64,000 bases of DNA, taken from positions 7,192,001-7,256,000 of the forward strand of contig JAMPIQ010000002.1 in the NCBI GenBank assembly GCA_024699855.1, in the 5' to 3' direction. Positions 12,018 through 23,060 of this stretch are shown here, in pieces. Every line of letters starts with the position of its first letter. Positions within the stretch are counted from its first letter, which is position 1. This stretch comes from Aphelenchoides besseyi (taxonomy: Eukaryota; Nematoda; Chromadorea; Rhabditida; Aphelenchoididae). The notes under the pieces were generated by a model. The model saw nothing but the letters and a program-made list of their open reading frames with translations. It had not been told where the DNA came from and searched no databases. A program made the translations under genes and the position numbers.

Positions 12018-14263
12018 TCATCCGACCGCCTTTTCAACTTTTGTTTGCGATTCTTCTTCTGTCGACTTCAGTTTATCGTTTTCGCTGTGATCAAAGTTTT
12101 TAAAATCGATCCTTTGCAAATTAGTGAGGGCCCTCGTTTCATCAAGCAGATAGTTGCATATCATAGGTAGAAAAACGGACATGCACTTCAGTGCAGTAGA
12201 GGCGGTAGAAGTTAGAATCTCGGTCACGACGGGCAAACGTTGAGCGTCGGCCTTCCACACTGCTTCTTTTGTTGTTTCCTAAAATTCTACGGCTAACGAA
12301 GAAGTTAGAATTTCGATTACCAAATAGACATCACAAAACTTCAAAAGAATAAAATCAAAAACCGCAGTGAACGCCAAATGAGGTCGAGCATCAGCCATGT
12401 GTCTATCAAACAATTGAACGCACTTATTCAGTTCGGAAATAATCCGTTTGTCTGCCTAAATTAAGATCTCACTAGTACGATGTATGTAATGAACTCACAT
12501 CTGACATTTCACCAGACGTGTTATGCTCCGGACCACAAACTTCGTTCTTCTTTTGTACCGCAATGTCCACGTACTTGATTGCGTTCCAAAGTTTGTTGCA
12601 GAATTTGTACCCTTCGCTAACAGATTCAATCAGATTCATACTCACGTCCAAAGACAAAAGATCACGTTTGAAAAAGGCAAAACGAAGCGCATCCGAGCCA
12701 TAACGACGAATACCATGTGGATAGGCCGCTTTTGTTGCTTTCACTGAAGACTCTAAAAGTGACGGTTGAATGAAATAAGAAAGACAAAACTGACCAATTT
12801 CTTCTTCAGGTAAATTCGAGTTCTTTAAAACTGCAATCATTTCTTTCAAACTAACACCGTTGATCAGATGAAGCGGATCGATAACGTTGCCCAGCGATTT
12901 GCTCATTTTACGGTGTTGTGAATCTCGGATCATTCCGTGCAAAGAAACACGAGTAAATGGAAACTCTCCGGTCAAACTGAAACCCGAAGTTTTCAGATCA
13001 AAGATTGTATGAAGTTGCCTGTAACAGATTGTCCACATCCTTGCAATCCAAAATCCGATGATATCGTGACCGGTTTGCATTAGATCCAAAACCGGAAAGT
13101 TTGGATTAGGATTGCGCGGCCAATCACCACCAACAACGAGCGGAATCAACGCCGAGCTAAACCACGTATCCAAAACGTCAGGACTCTGAACGACCATATC
13201 AACAGAAGTTTCCAAGAACTTTGCAGCTTCTTCTTTGTCTTCAGCAGGAATCCACCTAAAAAACTGTTAATAGTAGTGATAATAAGGATATTACCGTGTT
13301 TTGTCATCGTTCTTTCGATACAACGGTATTTTATGACCCCATAGTTGTTGTCGACTCAAGCACCACGGTTCGTTGTTGTTAATCCATTCTAGTAGTTGTG
13401 ATTTCGTGCACTCGGGATCAATACGAAACTAAAAGCGAATTGAAGACAAAAACAGTCACATACTATTCCAGCATTCAATCCCGCTAAAATCGCTTTGTTC
13501 GCTTCCGTGCAATCCATATACCACTGTTCATTCATTTCATAAATCTTCTTCTGTCGATGCAGTTTGATAAACGCTGTGCGTACAGCTCGAATAAAACGCT
13601 AAAAAACGGAATAGCTATTCGACATGATTCGTTTACCTCATCCATCGTATAGAATAGTTGGTCCCAATCGAGAGACGCATTCAATATCCGAAGTTGTCCA
13701 CTGATATCGCGAATTCGTTGATCTTTCCATTCGTTGCAGTAATTCAAAAATTCGGAGTTTGAGATCTCGTCGAGTCGCTTTCTTTTCTCTCGGAACAATC
13801 GTTTTTCAACCACTTGCTGTGTAGCAATTCCCGCATGATCATAGCCAGGATACCATTTAACCTGCGAATTTCTTCATATTTCCATTTTTCCATCGTTTAC
13901 CTCGTCTCCACGTAGTCGATGATAACGAACAATTGAGTCTTCTATGGCTACAGTCAAAGCATGTCCCAAGTGTAGCACACCGGTAACATTTGGTGGTGGC
14001 AAGACCATAGTGAAGCGACGACCGGAAGAGTTTGTTGAAACGACGGAACCGTGGAACTCAGGTGGCTTCGAAGCATAACGTTCATTGTAATGCTTAGACA
14101 CCAAATCGAAGTTGAACGATCTGAAGAAAAAAATTTTGGTATACAACTCGTTTTGCGAGTTTATTTCGAGCGAAATTCAAACTAACCCCGTGACTTTTAA
14201 TCTTTGAATTTGTTTTAGCGGCAAAAACCGTGCTGCTGAACATCTCTGACACAAAACGAACAT
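12018..14263 (-). CDS. VARS2: Valyl-tRNA synthetase, probably mitochondrial, lacking the editing domain
   Basis: Eight exons read on the minus strand give about 650 residues against 950-1050 for the family. Class I signatures are intact: VLHLGHAL (HIGH motif, about 13960-13985), [29 protein letters not shown], and KMSKSLGN (about 12888-12909). A C-terminal anticodon-binding domain follows. Residues KIYE run directly into MNEQWYMDC inside one exon (13501-13599), so the CP1 editing domain of roughly 170 residues that normally sits there is absent. The N-terminus ([17 protein letters not shown]) is Arg-rich and lacks acids, like a mitochondrial presequence; a longer in-frame start exists at 14419. 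It charges tRNA-Val, and lack of editing would leave threonine misacylation uncorrected. Mitochondrial location is inferred. Confidence 0.9.
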
Positions 14264-14642
14264 TCTGATAATCTCACGATCATTTTCAAAGGGATTCTGT
14301 GGTAAAGACTTTCTTGATGCAGAATGCAATTGAACTGGAATCAAGAACTCGCTTGAAGATTCAAAACAAGGCACTGAAATCAATAATATCTGCTCTTTGT
14401 GGGTATTCAATGGAAGCATCAGAATACAACCGTTTAATTAAAGGATCTCAGTCACCGACTAACAAACTTGATGATTAGAAGAGGGTTTTAATTTTTTGTT
14501 TACAAATCAAATGAACATTTGCTTAAACAATCGTTTTGTCGCATCGATTATCCCAAATTCAAATTAAAAATGAATATGTTATGGCAATTGTGAAATTACA
14601 AATTTCTCAATTAAATCTCCAGTTTTTAGTTTAAATTACTAG
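14264..14642. other. AT-rich spacer with left copy of a 40-bp direct repeat
   Basis: No gene. Bases 14536-14575 are repeated, with three mismatches, at 16885-16924 in the same orientation, bracketing the transposon patch. Confidence 0.5.
14536..14575 (+). repeat. 40-bp direct repeat, left copy
   Basis: Starts TTGTCGCATCGATTATCCC. The partner at 16885-16924 differs at three of 40 positions. The pair encloses about 2.3 kb holding the foldback element and transposase relic. It may be the edge of an older repeat into which these elements inserted, or remains of terminal repeats. Confidence 0.7.
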
Positions 14643-15256
14643 TACAGAGTGGGCTAAAAGGAACTCCCTAGTCGGAATCGTGAACAACGTTCTTATTTTT
14701 GAGTTTTTACTGGACAAACTGTATATTTTCTGAATCCTCAGTCCCCAAATTCAGATGAGTTCAAAATTAAAATTTTGCCTTAATCCTCCCTTCGGTCGCT
14801 TTTCGGTCAGCTTTGAATGTAAAGACAAAACGTTTATTAACAAGAGAAAACTCAGCAATCAACGAATCTCGACTTGTGCGCCTTCTCGATCAATGCACGT
14901 TTGCTCGTCGACTTCAAAGTTGGCGGCAATTCGTTCTCTCATCGGCCGATTTTGACGAGTTTGATCCGCGTTATCTTCGATAGCCGCTCGCAATTGGCCA
15001 GTCAGACAGACAAAAAAGTAACAACAACAATTGATGTTATTCTTGTTTCATTTCACATCAATTTGAGTCGATTTCTTTACATTGAAAGCTGCCCGAAAAG
15101 CGACCGAAGGGAGGATTAAGGCAAAATTTTAATTTTGAACTCATCTGAATTTGGGGACTGAGGATTCAGAAAATATACAGTTTGTCCAGTAAAAACTCAA
15201 AAATAAGAACGTTATTCACGATTCCGACTAGTGAGTTCCTTTTAGCCCACCCTGTA
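14643..15256. mobile_element. Foldback/MITE-like element with 178-bp terminal inverted repeats
   Basis: Arms 14643-14820 and 15079-15256 are inverted copies of each other over about 178 bp with few mismatches. The outer ends read TACAG(A/G)GTGGGCTAAAAGG, starting with a TA that fits a Tc1/mariner-type target duplication. The 258-bp centre has no transposase frame. The size (614 bp), near-perfect arms and lack of coding capacity make this a non-autonomous element, probably mobilised by a mariner-family transposase. Such long arms would let a transcript fold into a long double-stranded RNA. Confidence 0.9.
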
Positions 15257-15319
15257 AAAAAACAATTAGCAACGACACAAAATTACGCAATTTACAAATC
15301 AATTTCATTTTTAAGTGCG

Positions 15320-15810
15320 ACAGTGACAAGCCGGTGGTATTGGTGTGGTGTTCGGAGCGATGTGTGAAAACGGAAATGTGTTTATAAAGGTCTGTAGATA
15401 CAGTAAGTTATGATCTCTTTGTATTATTTAGGTTGTCGATGGTCGCTACAACTCGACTAGATACATTGAAGACCTTCGAACAAGCATTTTACCATGGTGT
15501 CGAGAGCAAATTTAAGACGGTCGATTCACATTCCAGCAAGATAACTGCAGTATCCACAAAGCTAAAGCGACCATAAATTTTTGGCTCGTGAGCATGTTTC
15601 AACGTTATATTAGCCCTCCAAATTACCAGATCTTAATATCATGGAGAATGTTTGGGGTGTCTTGTCTAGAGCTGTACACAGCAAAGGACAGTTCAACTCG
15701 AAAATGAGACCGAAAGAATCGACAAGAAAATAATCCAGAATCTCTACGCAACATATTATGGTCGGTTATTAAAAGTTATTGAGGCGAATGGCAAAGATAT
15801 TAACGCTTGA
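15320..15810 (+). pseudogene. Tc1-like transposase relic, 3' part only, with an intron
   Basis: Fragments of the DDE transposase C-terminus can be followed in order: VFGAMCENGNVFIK, VVDGRYNSTRYIEDL, FQQDNCSIHKAKATI, a Pro-Asp-Leu-Asn segment, and ENVWGVLSRAVHSKGQFN, close to the catalytic DD(34)E region of Tc1 elements. Stop codons and frameshifts break it (an in-frame TAA stands before FQQDN), and the N-terminal DNA-binding half is missing. A 42-nt GT-AG insertion at 15390-15431 interrupts the frame and is the size of host introns. A dead copy. Confidence 0.75.
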
Positions 15811-17571
15811 AAATAGGTTGCACTTTTAGGTGTCGGACTTGGTTTTAAATTTGTATAATAAAAATTTACATTGATATCGTATCTACTAATTTATTTTGTA
15901 GGATCAATTGCCATATACTCACCTTTTCATATTCCAAAATTCAGCTCGATACGGCCGCGAGAACATACCGAAATGGAGGGTTCACTTTTAAGTGTCGGGG
16001 AGTGTACCTTAACGTTAAAAATTACGTCGGATCTTAAAATTTTTAAGTTTTCGATAACTGCTCTATTAATTTCTTCTGTTTCAGAACCGATCCGGATGAC
16101 TTGGATCATGCCTTAACCTCTTTGATCAGTTCAGTGGCGTTCTTGGCAGCGGCTTCACCATTTTTTCACACCGCTCGGATGGATTGCTGGGGCCTGTTTC
16201 AATGAACCCGTTTTTTCGGATAAGAAAACGGTGTATTCAAATTCTTTTTTCCCGGAAGCGGAAAATCAAATCCCGTGGACCCGATTTTGGGCATATTAAA
16301 ACAGCCCACTGGCGTCGTTGGAGTCGTGGTCACTTTTGTCACTTCACTTATAACCTACATCATTCGCCGTTTTTGGCGTCGCCAATAAATCTTGTAACGT
16401 AAATTTTGAGCTTTGTTTGATTTGGTTTGCACGGTTATAATGCTTGCGGAATGTTACAGTGAGCATTAAAGGACTTTTGCGATTACTCCCAATTATAATT
16501 TGCTTAGTGCGGAAGCTCTAGAATCCAATGTGGAAGGGCGCGACTAATTGAGAGAATGAGTAAAAAGCTAACAAATCTAAGAGTTTTCAGGGAATAAAGA
16601 CATTTACACTAAATATCAAACATATCTGTTGGTTCGTTTTCAGCTGACTCCATGGATGTAATTGTTGCTTTTTCGATGACATGCTTTGCTTGTGCTCTTT
16701 AAAAGGTTGTAGGAGTTCCATCCAGCTTAATGCTATACTTGTCAAATTAGTGTCCTGTAGTTTCCATTCAAAGCAGAATCACAATCCTCATCCAAGAGAG
16801 CAGCTTTTGGGTCAGAAATATATGGCATAGATAGAAGCTATCACTACGTCATTGTAGGGTTTTCAGCCTGGTTCAAAATATAGATTGTCGCATCGATTAT
16901 CCCGAATTTAAATTAAATATGAATACAAATCTGTTAGAGCCTTTTGATTCTTCCAAAAACTTTTGTAACGTTCAACTGCAGCTGTTCAAGCGTCAATTAA
17001 GTTTTGTAGGTTGTCCATCTTAAAGGTTTTAGTTGAGAAAAAACTATGCGCAGGTTCAACAGTTATCGTATTTGCATGTGATTGGTCTGTACTACATCTA
17101 CTCGTATTTATCGTACAAACTGATAGAGATCGAAATGCACCGGAACTTAGCAATCGTTTTAACTGCCGCTTATAGTCGTGGTGTAAATGGATGGTCTTCT
17201 GCGAATCGATTTCGTATGCAAATCCATGGAATTCGAAGTGTCAAATATAAACTTTTTAATTTCAAACAATTTGGCGGAGCGTTTCGGAACGACGAATCGA
17301 TTTATCTTTACATTCATTTGGTACGAACAATCAGACAATTGAGTTGTTTATTTGATCTTTCGAAGTTCCCATCTCATTTCGATTCATGACTACAATGATT
17401 GTCTAAACGAGAAGATCGATTGTATTTTGCTCTTTTGGAGGTGGAAACGCAGTTCGAACCAAGACGAGAAAACGTCTCAGTAATCTTGAGAAAAAAGCTA
17501 TTGATTTGTTCTTTCGCCGTTGTTGTATTCGACGTCTTGTCGATCTGACGGCTGCACTCTCTGGCTTAATC
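15811..17571. other. Transposon-derived and intergenic DNA
   Basis: Two related strings, CACTTTTAGGTGTCGG (about 15824) and CACTTTTAAGTGTCGG (about 15984), may be subterminal repeats of the Tc1-like relic. At 16230-16388 a plus-strand frame ends with a hydrophobic segment (GVVGVVVTFVTSLITYII) and a short basic tail, like the end of a membrane glycoprotein, but nothing upstream supports a gene. The right 40-bp direct repeat is at 16885-16924. The 17033-17389 open frame is not recognisable. The promoter of the GT14 gene lies at the end. Confidence 0.4.
16885..16924 (+). repeat. 40-bp direct repeat, right copy
   Basis: Partner of 14536-14575, same orientation, three differences in 40. Confidence 0.7.
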
Positions 17572-19398
17572 ATGCACATATCAGTGAACCCGAACAAAGT
17601 CGAAAAATACCGTTCGACATTGCTTGGATTTCTGTTCGGTGTTGTCATCTTCGTTCTCTTTACGGGTTTTGTTTACTGGTTGCGATGGGACAACGGTGTG
17701 GTGTAAGAACAAGAAGCCGATTCGAATTTTAGTTTCTGTTTTAGCCAAGAGATGAATGCTAACGATTTTCAACGTGAATTTTGGGCTCAATTTATCAAGG
17801 ATAGTAGACGGGCACGAGTTGAACTCGCGGTGAGCGATTTGCCGCATTTCAATCGACAAGTCGGCTCCTGTTCGCGGTTTATGTCCGGGGCACATCGAAA
17901 CGAAACCAAAAGTTGGCGATACGACGAGGCAAGAAGTTGGAAGTTCGATGATGAGACTTTTATGGAACATCAATTGGGAACACAAAAAAAGTTCGTATCG
18001 TAATTTTGAAGGTTTTGAATTGAAGTAAATTTAGATGTTCATCGATAATCGACAAGTTTGCATTTCTCGAAGAACCTCTGAGCACGGAAGAAGCAGAATA
18101 TCCATTGGCATATGGAATGATCGTATACAAGAACGCTGCTCAAGTGTACTACTCATTAAGCGCCATCTACCAACCACAAAACGCGTATTGTATTGCGGTC
18201 GATGGAAAGAGTGCTTCCGAGTTTAAACAGCAGATGCGAGATCTTGCCGAATGTCTTCCGCACATTACCGTTATTGTACGTCTACGATCAATCAGGCTTT
18301 GATTTGGAGTGCTATTTCAGGAAATGCCACGAATCGGATGGTGCGGACGCAGTGTGTTAAAGGCGCAGTTTCAATGTTTCCAGAATCTAACTCACAGTCA
18401 ACATCCGTGGAAATACTATCAAGTTAGTAGTGATTATTTGTTTATCTTTCAACTACAACAAATTTTAGTACTACACCGGTTTTGATGTTCCGTTGAAAAC
18501 AAATTTGGAGATGGTGCGTATTTTCAAGCAATTGAACAATACGGTCGTGTGTGAACTTGCCCCTGTAGTTTCGCCAAGACCTCAGACGGTTAGTTATGAA
18601 ACTGATTGCGTCTAATCTAATGGATTCCAGACCGAGAACATTCTTCCAATCTATAAAGCAGGAATGTCAGCATTGGTTCCGCGCGAAAGTGCTCGTTACG
18701 TGCTTAACAACACGCTGGTGAATACGACTGTGAATCACTTGTTTCGCACGAGATACAACATCTGTCCGGACGAATTACTTTGGGCTACGATATTCGGAAA
18801 TAAAAAATGTAAAACAAGGTCGTTTCAAAATCGCCAATCTTATATTTTCAGTGGTTCCGGCACCGGGTAGTTTTGAAGCTGCGGAAATGCAAAAGAAACT
18901 CACATTTGAAAAATGGGAACAAGATCACAACTCGAGAAACTCCAGAAAACATCCCGATTTCAATGTCATTCCAAACAACGAAGAGCCATTTCGACCAGAG
19001 AACTATATGATTAGTCGCTTTCAAATTTGGGAATCAAGTTTGGAGAAGTGTCATGGTAAACTTTGTTTATTGTTTGCAATGATCTTAACGATTTCAGGTG
19101 CAATGACTGACAAATCATGTGCTTTTGGTTTGGGTGACATTCCAACACTCATCGAACGCTCTGAACTCGTGGCTCATAAATTCCATTTGGAAGTTGAACC
19201 GGCGGCTTATTTCTGTACGTTCAAATATTCATAGTCGTGATCATTAATCGTTTAGGTATGTGGAAATATATTCGTGAACGTGCTCTTGATCCGAACCAAG
19301 AGAAATTTCAAGGACACAATTATCGTCATATCGCACAAGTACGTTTGAATTCCGGCGAATCGATTAACAAACTGTCCATCTACTACAACGAGTACTGA
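17572..19398 (+). CDS. Core-2/I-branching beta-1,6-N-acetylglucosaminyltransferase family protein (GT14)
   Basis: About nine exons with short introns give a protein of some 450 residues. Type II topology: a short cytosolic N-terminus, TM helix LLGFLFGVVIFVLFTGFVYW at residues 16-35, then a lumenal catalytic domain. Family motifs are clear: EEAEYPLAYGMIVYK, YQPQNAYCIAVDGKS, EMPRIGWCGRSVLKAQ, the conserved PDELLWATI, and the C-terminal CAFGLGDIPTLI with LVAHKF. These enzymes branch O-glycans or I-antigen-like chains in the Golgi, and the family is expanded in nematodes. Start at 17572 is the Met just before the TM; an in-frame extension from 17506 has no ATG. The acceptor sugar cannot be predicted. 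Confidence 0.9.
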
Positions 19399-19986
19399 AA
19401 CTCTCATGTTCACAACTTTTATTGAACGGGTACATTCTTAAGATCCATTTATCTCATGTTACTATTGTTTCATGTTTACATATACTTGTAATAAATAGTT
19501 TAGACATCATTCTTTCACTTGACTGCTAGGAATTAGATTGCTCAATTACTGACCGGCAATATTTCGAGTCTTTTGAATGTTCGTTTGTTTTCCATGTTGT
19601 CATAGTTACTTCTAGACGAGAAGCACGCGTCCGAGTTCCCTGTCAGCACAACTGTCGTCTTGGGCTTCACCAGCTGATGAAGCATATTTGGATATAACAG
19701 ACAGGTAAATTAGATTGAACGAATTTGGTTGTTAACTCACGATGTGAACATGTCTCCGTAAATTCGAGATTTTTGTATCGAAATGAGTTTATTGATTTTT
19801 ACGGTTTATAAGCGTTGTACAAGTAGAGATCTTGTTCACGAAATTTCGAATGTAATTCACAGGTGGAAATTAAAGGAATTTAGCGATTTAAAAGGACAAA
19901 CTCTTCATAAAGTTTTTGCATTTACTTGTGTTCTTTCGCGGTTATCAATTGAGTTTACTTTTTGACGTTAAGTTTAAAGCAAAGTA
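19399..19986. other. Spacer with a possible orphan exon
   Basis: A plus-strand segment 19614-19704 sits between a TTCTAG acceptor and a GTAAAT donor and is open throughout (reads RSTRPSSLSAQLSSW near its start). It could belong to a small gene between the glycosyltransferase and CFAP36 or to an alternative 5' exon of CFAP36. I could not complete a gene. Confidence 0.35.
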
Positions 19987-21561
19987 ATGAACGTATTGCG
20001 TCGTCGTTCCTCTTCAACTCCGAAGAAGCCATCAGCTAAGATCGTGTTCAAAAAGTTCATGGAGTTTTTGCAAACGGACGTCTGGCGACTACCAACTATG
20101 AATTTCCTTGAGAAGAATTCAATTCGTATGTTTGACTTGTTTTGAATTGCAATGTTGTCTTATACTTACTTTTTGTTCAGTTTTTAATCGTGAGCAAGCA
20201 AACCACGATCTTTGTGTCGAAGCTCATCAACAATATACTGCGTTGGTTGACACGTTGATCGAATCGTATTGCGCTGACATTGCGATCTCAAGTGAATAAC
20301 ATTCCAAATACAAAACGAAAAGATAATGTTTTAGCAAAGGATCTTGTTGAAGCATTGAAAATCAAAGACCAGAATTCAAAGTTAAGTGAAAAAGAAAAAC
20401 GTTTATTGGAACCCGTGAGTTAACGATACTTTGTAGTTGAAACGTGTTGTTCAGGTCGTTGCAGCTCAAGACTTCAACGTTTTTGTTCCGCTCATGACTC
20501 GAATTAACATTGAACTTCAATTGCAAGCTGTTCGATTGCTTGAGGTAAATGAATACAAGGATTATCAAGTGTGTCGATTACATTTTAGCACATATGCGGT
20601 GTTCAGACGGATGCGTTCAAGTTCAGTCAAGATGAAATGGACATGTGGCAGAGTGTTTTTGACGAAGACGAAACCGAACGCTATGTGATCATATCGGTTC
20701 TTAAGTGCGATTAATTTCAAGATTAATAATCTGAAAAGCGTTTTCAGACAATCAAAGGAAGAATTCGAACAAGACGCCAGATTGAAAGATGCACTACGCA
20801 ACGCCTTACAATCAAACGCAAATGAAATTCAAATGTTGGAAGAAAAGCGAAATGATGAAATCGCGTTGCTAGATAGCGCAATCAATGGTGTAGGAAGCAT
20901 GCAAATTATCGAGTTGTCTTCAATAGACAGTGCAAAAACAAACGTGGAATCAAAAAAACCTCCACGAACTCCGAAGCCTCAAGTTGCAGAAGATAAAACA
21001 ATGCGAAGAAGTTCATTGAAAAATGATTGCAATATTGCAAACAAAACTCGTGCACCGATGGCTCCTGTTAAAGTGCCAATTAAAGGAGGAGCAGAAACAC
21101 CAACACCGGTTTGTTCTTAATACCTTTTATTATAACGTTGACTTATTTGTAGGAGAACGAGATCAAATTGAACGAGCCTAACGATAAAGACCTCTTCGAT
21201 TTTCGCGTACGTTCCAATCAAATTGAAAACGTGAATTTGGATTTAGAACTTAATGAAAGATCGAGCTGATATGCCGGAAGAGTTGTTAAAACAAAGAGCT
21301 CAGTATCTAAAACAACAACGCGACAAGATCGTAGAAGCTAAACACAAACAAAGAGAACAGCAGTTGATTGAAGCAGCTCAACGAAACGCTTCCGAACGAC
21401 CACGAACATCACAAGCTGCTCGTGGAGCACTTCGAGGAGTAAAAGTCGGACGTTTGAATCCGACAAGTGAAACCGATCTTCTCGAAGCTCGACGTGCAAT
21501 CGCCGATCGTATTCGTAATCAAGTTATGGGCGCCGGTGAGCGAAGTGATGCAAAACCGTAG
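19987..21561 (+). CDS. CFAP36: CFAP36 / BART-like domain ciliary protein
   Basis: Nine exons with 40-60 nt introns (exon 1 19987-20125, exon 2 from 20181, last exon to 21561) give about 390 residues. Residues 17-125 form a BART-like domain: FLQTDVWRLPTMNFLEKNS, HQQYTALVDTLIESYCADI, and the helix FVPLMTRINIELQLQAVRLL. The C-terminus has the family helix LLKQRAQYLKQQRDKIVEA. This matches CFAP36 (CCDC104), whose BART-like domain binds ARL3-GTP at the ciliary base. The stretch between is Lys/Pro-rich and variable. It implies a ciliated organism, which agrees with BBS5 at 46-47 kb. Confidence 0.9.
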
Positions 21562-22075
21562 ATGACGATAGACGGATAAACTGTGGATTATGTTCGATAG
21601 GAACAGCATTCGACATTATTCATAGTTTCCTTGGGAACTCAAATATGAGTTTGTATTATTTGCAAGAACAACTTTCGTTTTTTTAAAAGTAATGTCTACA
21701 CTAACCTTTTAGTAGCAGTTTCATACCGACTAATCTTCTTGCGATACGAGGGAAATGGCCCAAAAGTTGTTTTCTTCGATTTTATGACTTCGATTTCTTT
21801 TTGTTCGTTTTTCTTCTGTTTTGTTGACCATCACAAACAACCGCAACTTTTTGAATAAACAACTTCTGTTGAATCGAAGACATTTGTCTGAAAATAGCTG
21901 ATCGGGAATCGTCAGATCAGAGAAAACGAAAGTTAGTTTGCTTACGCAGATTTCAATAAAGAACATAAATTCGGAGACATTTTAATCGATCAAAACGCAA
22001 CAAACATCGCAACATAACCATTGACTATAAAAGACATTGAAATAGGACGATGTTTCGTCTAACGACTTTATTCAC
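21562..22075. other. Intergenic, no supported gene
   Basis: A minus-strand open frame at 21730-21966 lacks motifs or splice support. A TATAAAA-like string lies at about 22025, some 50 bp before the next start codon. Confidence 0.4.
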
Positions 22076-22757
22076 ATGACAGAAATGCGTTTACTTCTGA
22101 TCACATTGACGTTTGGGCCGGCAGTTTGTTTGGCGTGTCTTCCTCTTGGAACGATTGCTGGAGACGATTCTATACAACCGTGTATGTTTATAACGTTGAG
22201 AAAACAATCTGAAGTTTCTAGTCGAACTAACGAATAGTCCGCGTTTTACTCTCGTCTACTCGCCGCCGGTGGGTTGGACTACCGCATCCAAAACCCCAAC
22301 AACTGAACAAGCAAAAGATGTCGACGAAGCTAAAGTAGCTATTTTGATTTCAATAGTTGAAGCGGTAAAAACAGCCCTTGAATTCAAATTAATTGGTTTT
22401 TAGTTGCGCGTTGGTTTTGCCTCCTTGAACGCTGTAATTCCAAGTGCTATCGAATACAATGTTGACGAGTTTGTTCCGCAAGAGCTGACGATAGCAACAA
22501 ACGCTTCGCCCGCAGACGCAGAAGGAATTGTTGAATTTGGTGTTGTAACGAAAGTTTGTCGTCCAATTGACCAAAAGAAAACATGCGAGAATGGCGAGGG
22601 TGTTGTTCCATTGATTCTCAACCATACACTCTCAATAATTGATGGTCCGTTGTTGAATGGACAACAGTGGATGGACGTATCGAATAAACTGTTCAGCGAA
22701 CTGAGTTCATCAGCCAACGTCTATTTTCGAGGTGGAATTACTTTGCGTAAAAACTGA
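22076..22757 (+). CDS. Small secreted protein, about 200 aa
   Basis: Three exons: 22076-22181, then from about 22223 to 22363, then 22403-22757, with good donors (GTATGT, GTAAAA). The protein starts with a signal peptide (MRLLLITLTFGPAVCLA; ATG at 22076 or 22085). The mature part begins SPRFTLVYSPPVGWT, then a helix AKVAILISIVEALRVGFASL, and an Asn/Ser-rich domain with two Cys (VCRPIDQKKTC). The PPVGWT start followed by a helix and a beta-rich half recalls nematode secreted families such as SCVP (secreted clade V proteins), but the likeness is only in layout. Function unknown. Confidence 0.7.
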
Positions 22758-23060
22758 AAACTCATTAGTGTCTGTAATGTTGCTTCGAATAAACACTCGA
22801 TTATTGGAGCTGTGGTCGATTGGTTCTCATAAGTTGAATCAAAATCATATTGTGCATTACAACTCCACGCGAACAAACTGATGACTATTGTTGTCAATCT
22901 CCTCGTGTCTTCAGCGGAAATAAAAGGAACTTGTCACAGAAAGCAAAAGTGGAAGGTCGACACATTAAAGCAATTGAACAAATTTATTGAATTCAAGAGC
23001 CATTGATTACTTGGCAAGAGCAGTAGTTTCTAGTTTGTTTCAAATCTCTAGTCGTAAATT
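22758..23060. other. Intergenic, nothing recognised
   Basis: Contains AATAAA at about 22791 that could polyadenylate the upstream secreted-protein gene, and the promoter of the POLE3 gene. No open frame of note. Confidence 0.4.

Noticed and set aside
14821..15078. Transposase gene in the centre of the foldback element
   Set aside because: The centre is only 258 bp and its frames show no DDE or helix-turn-helix motif.
17506..17571. N-terminal extension of the GT14 protein
   Set aside because: The extended frame has no ATG; the Met at 17572 gives a normal type II start.
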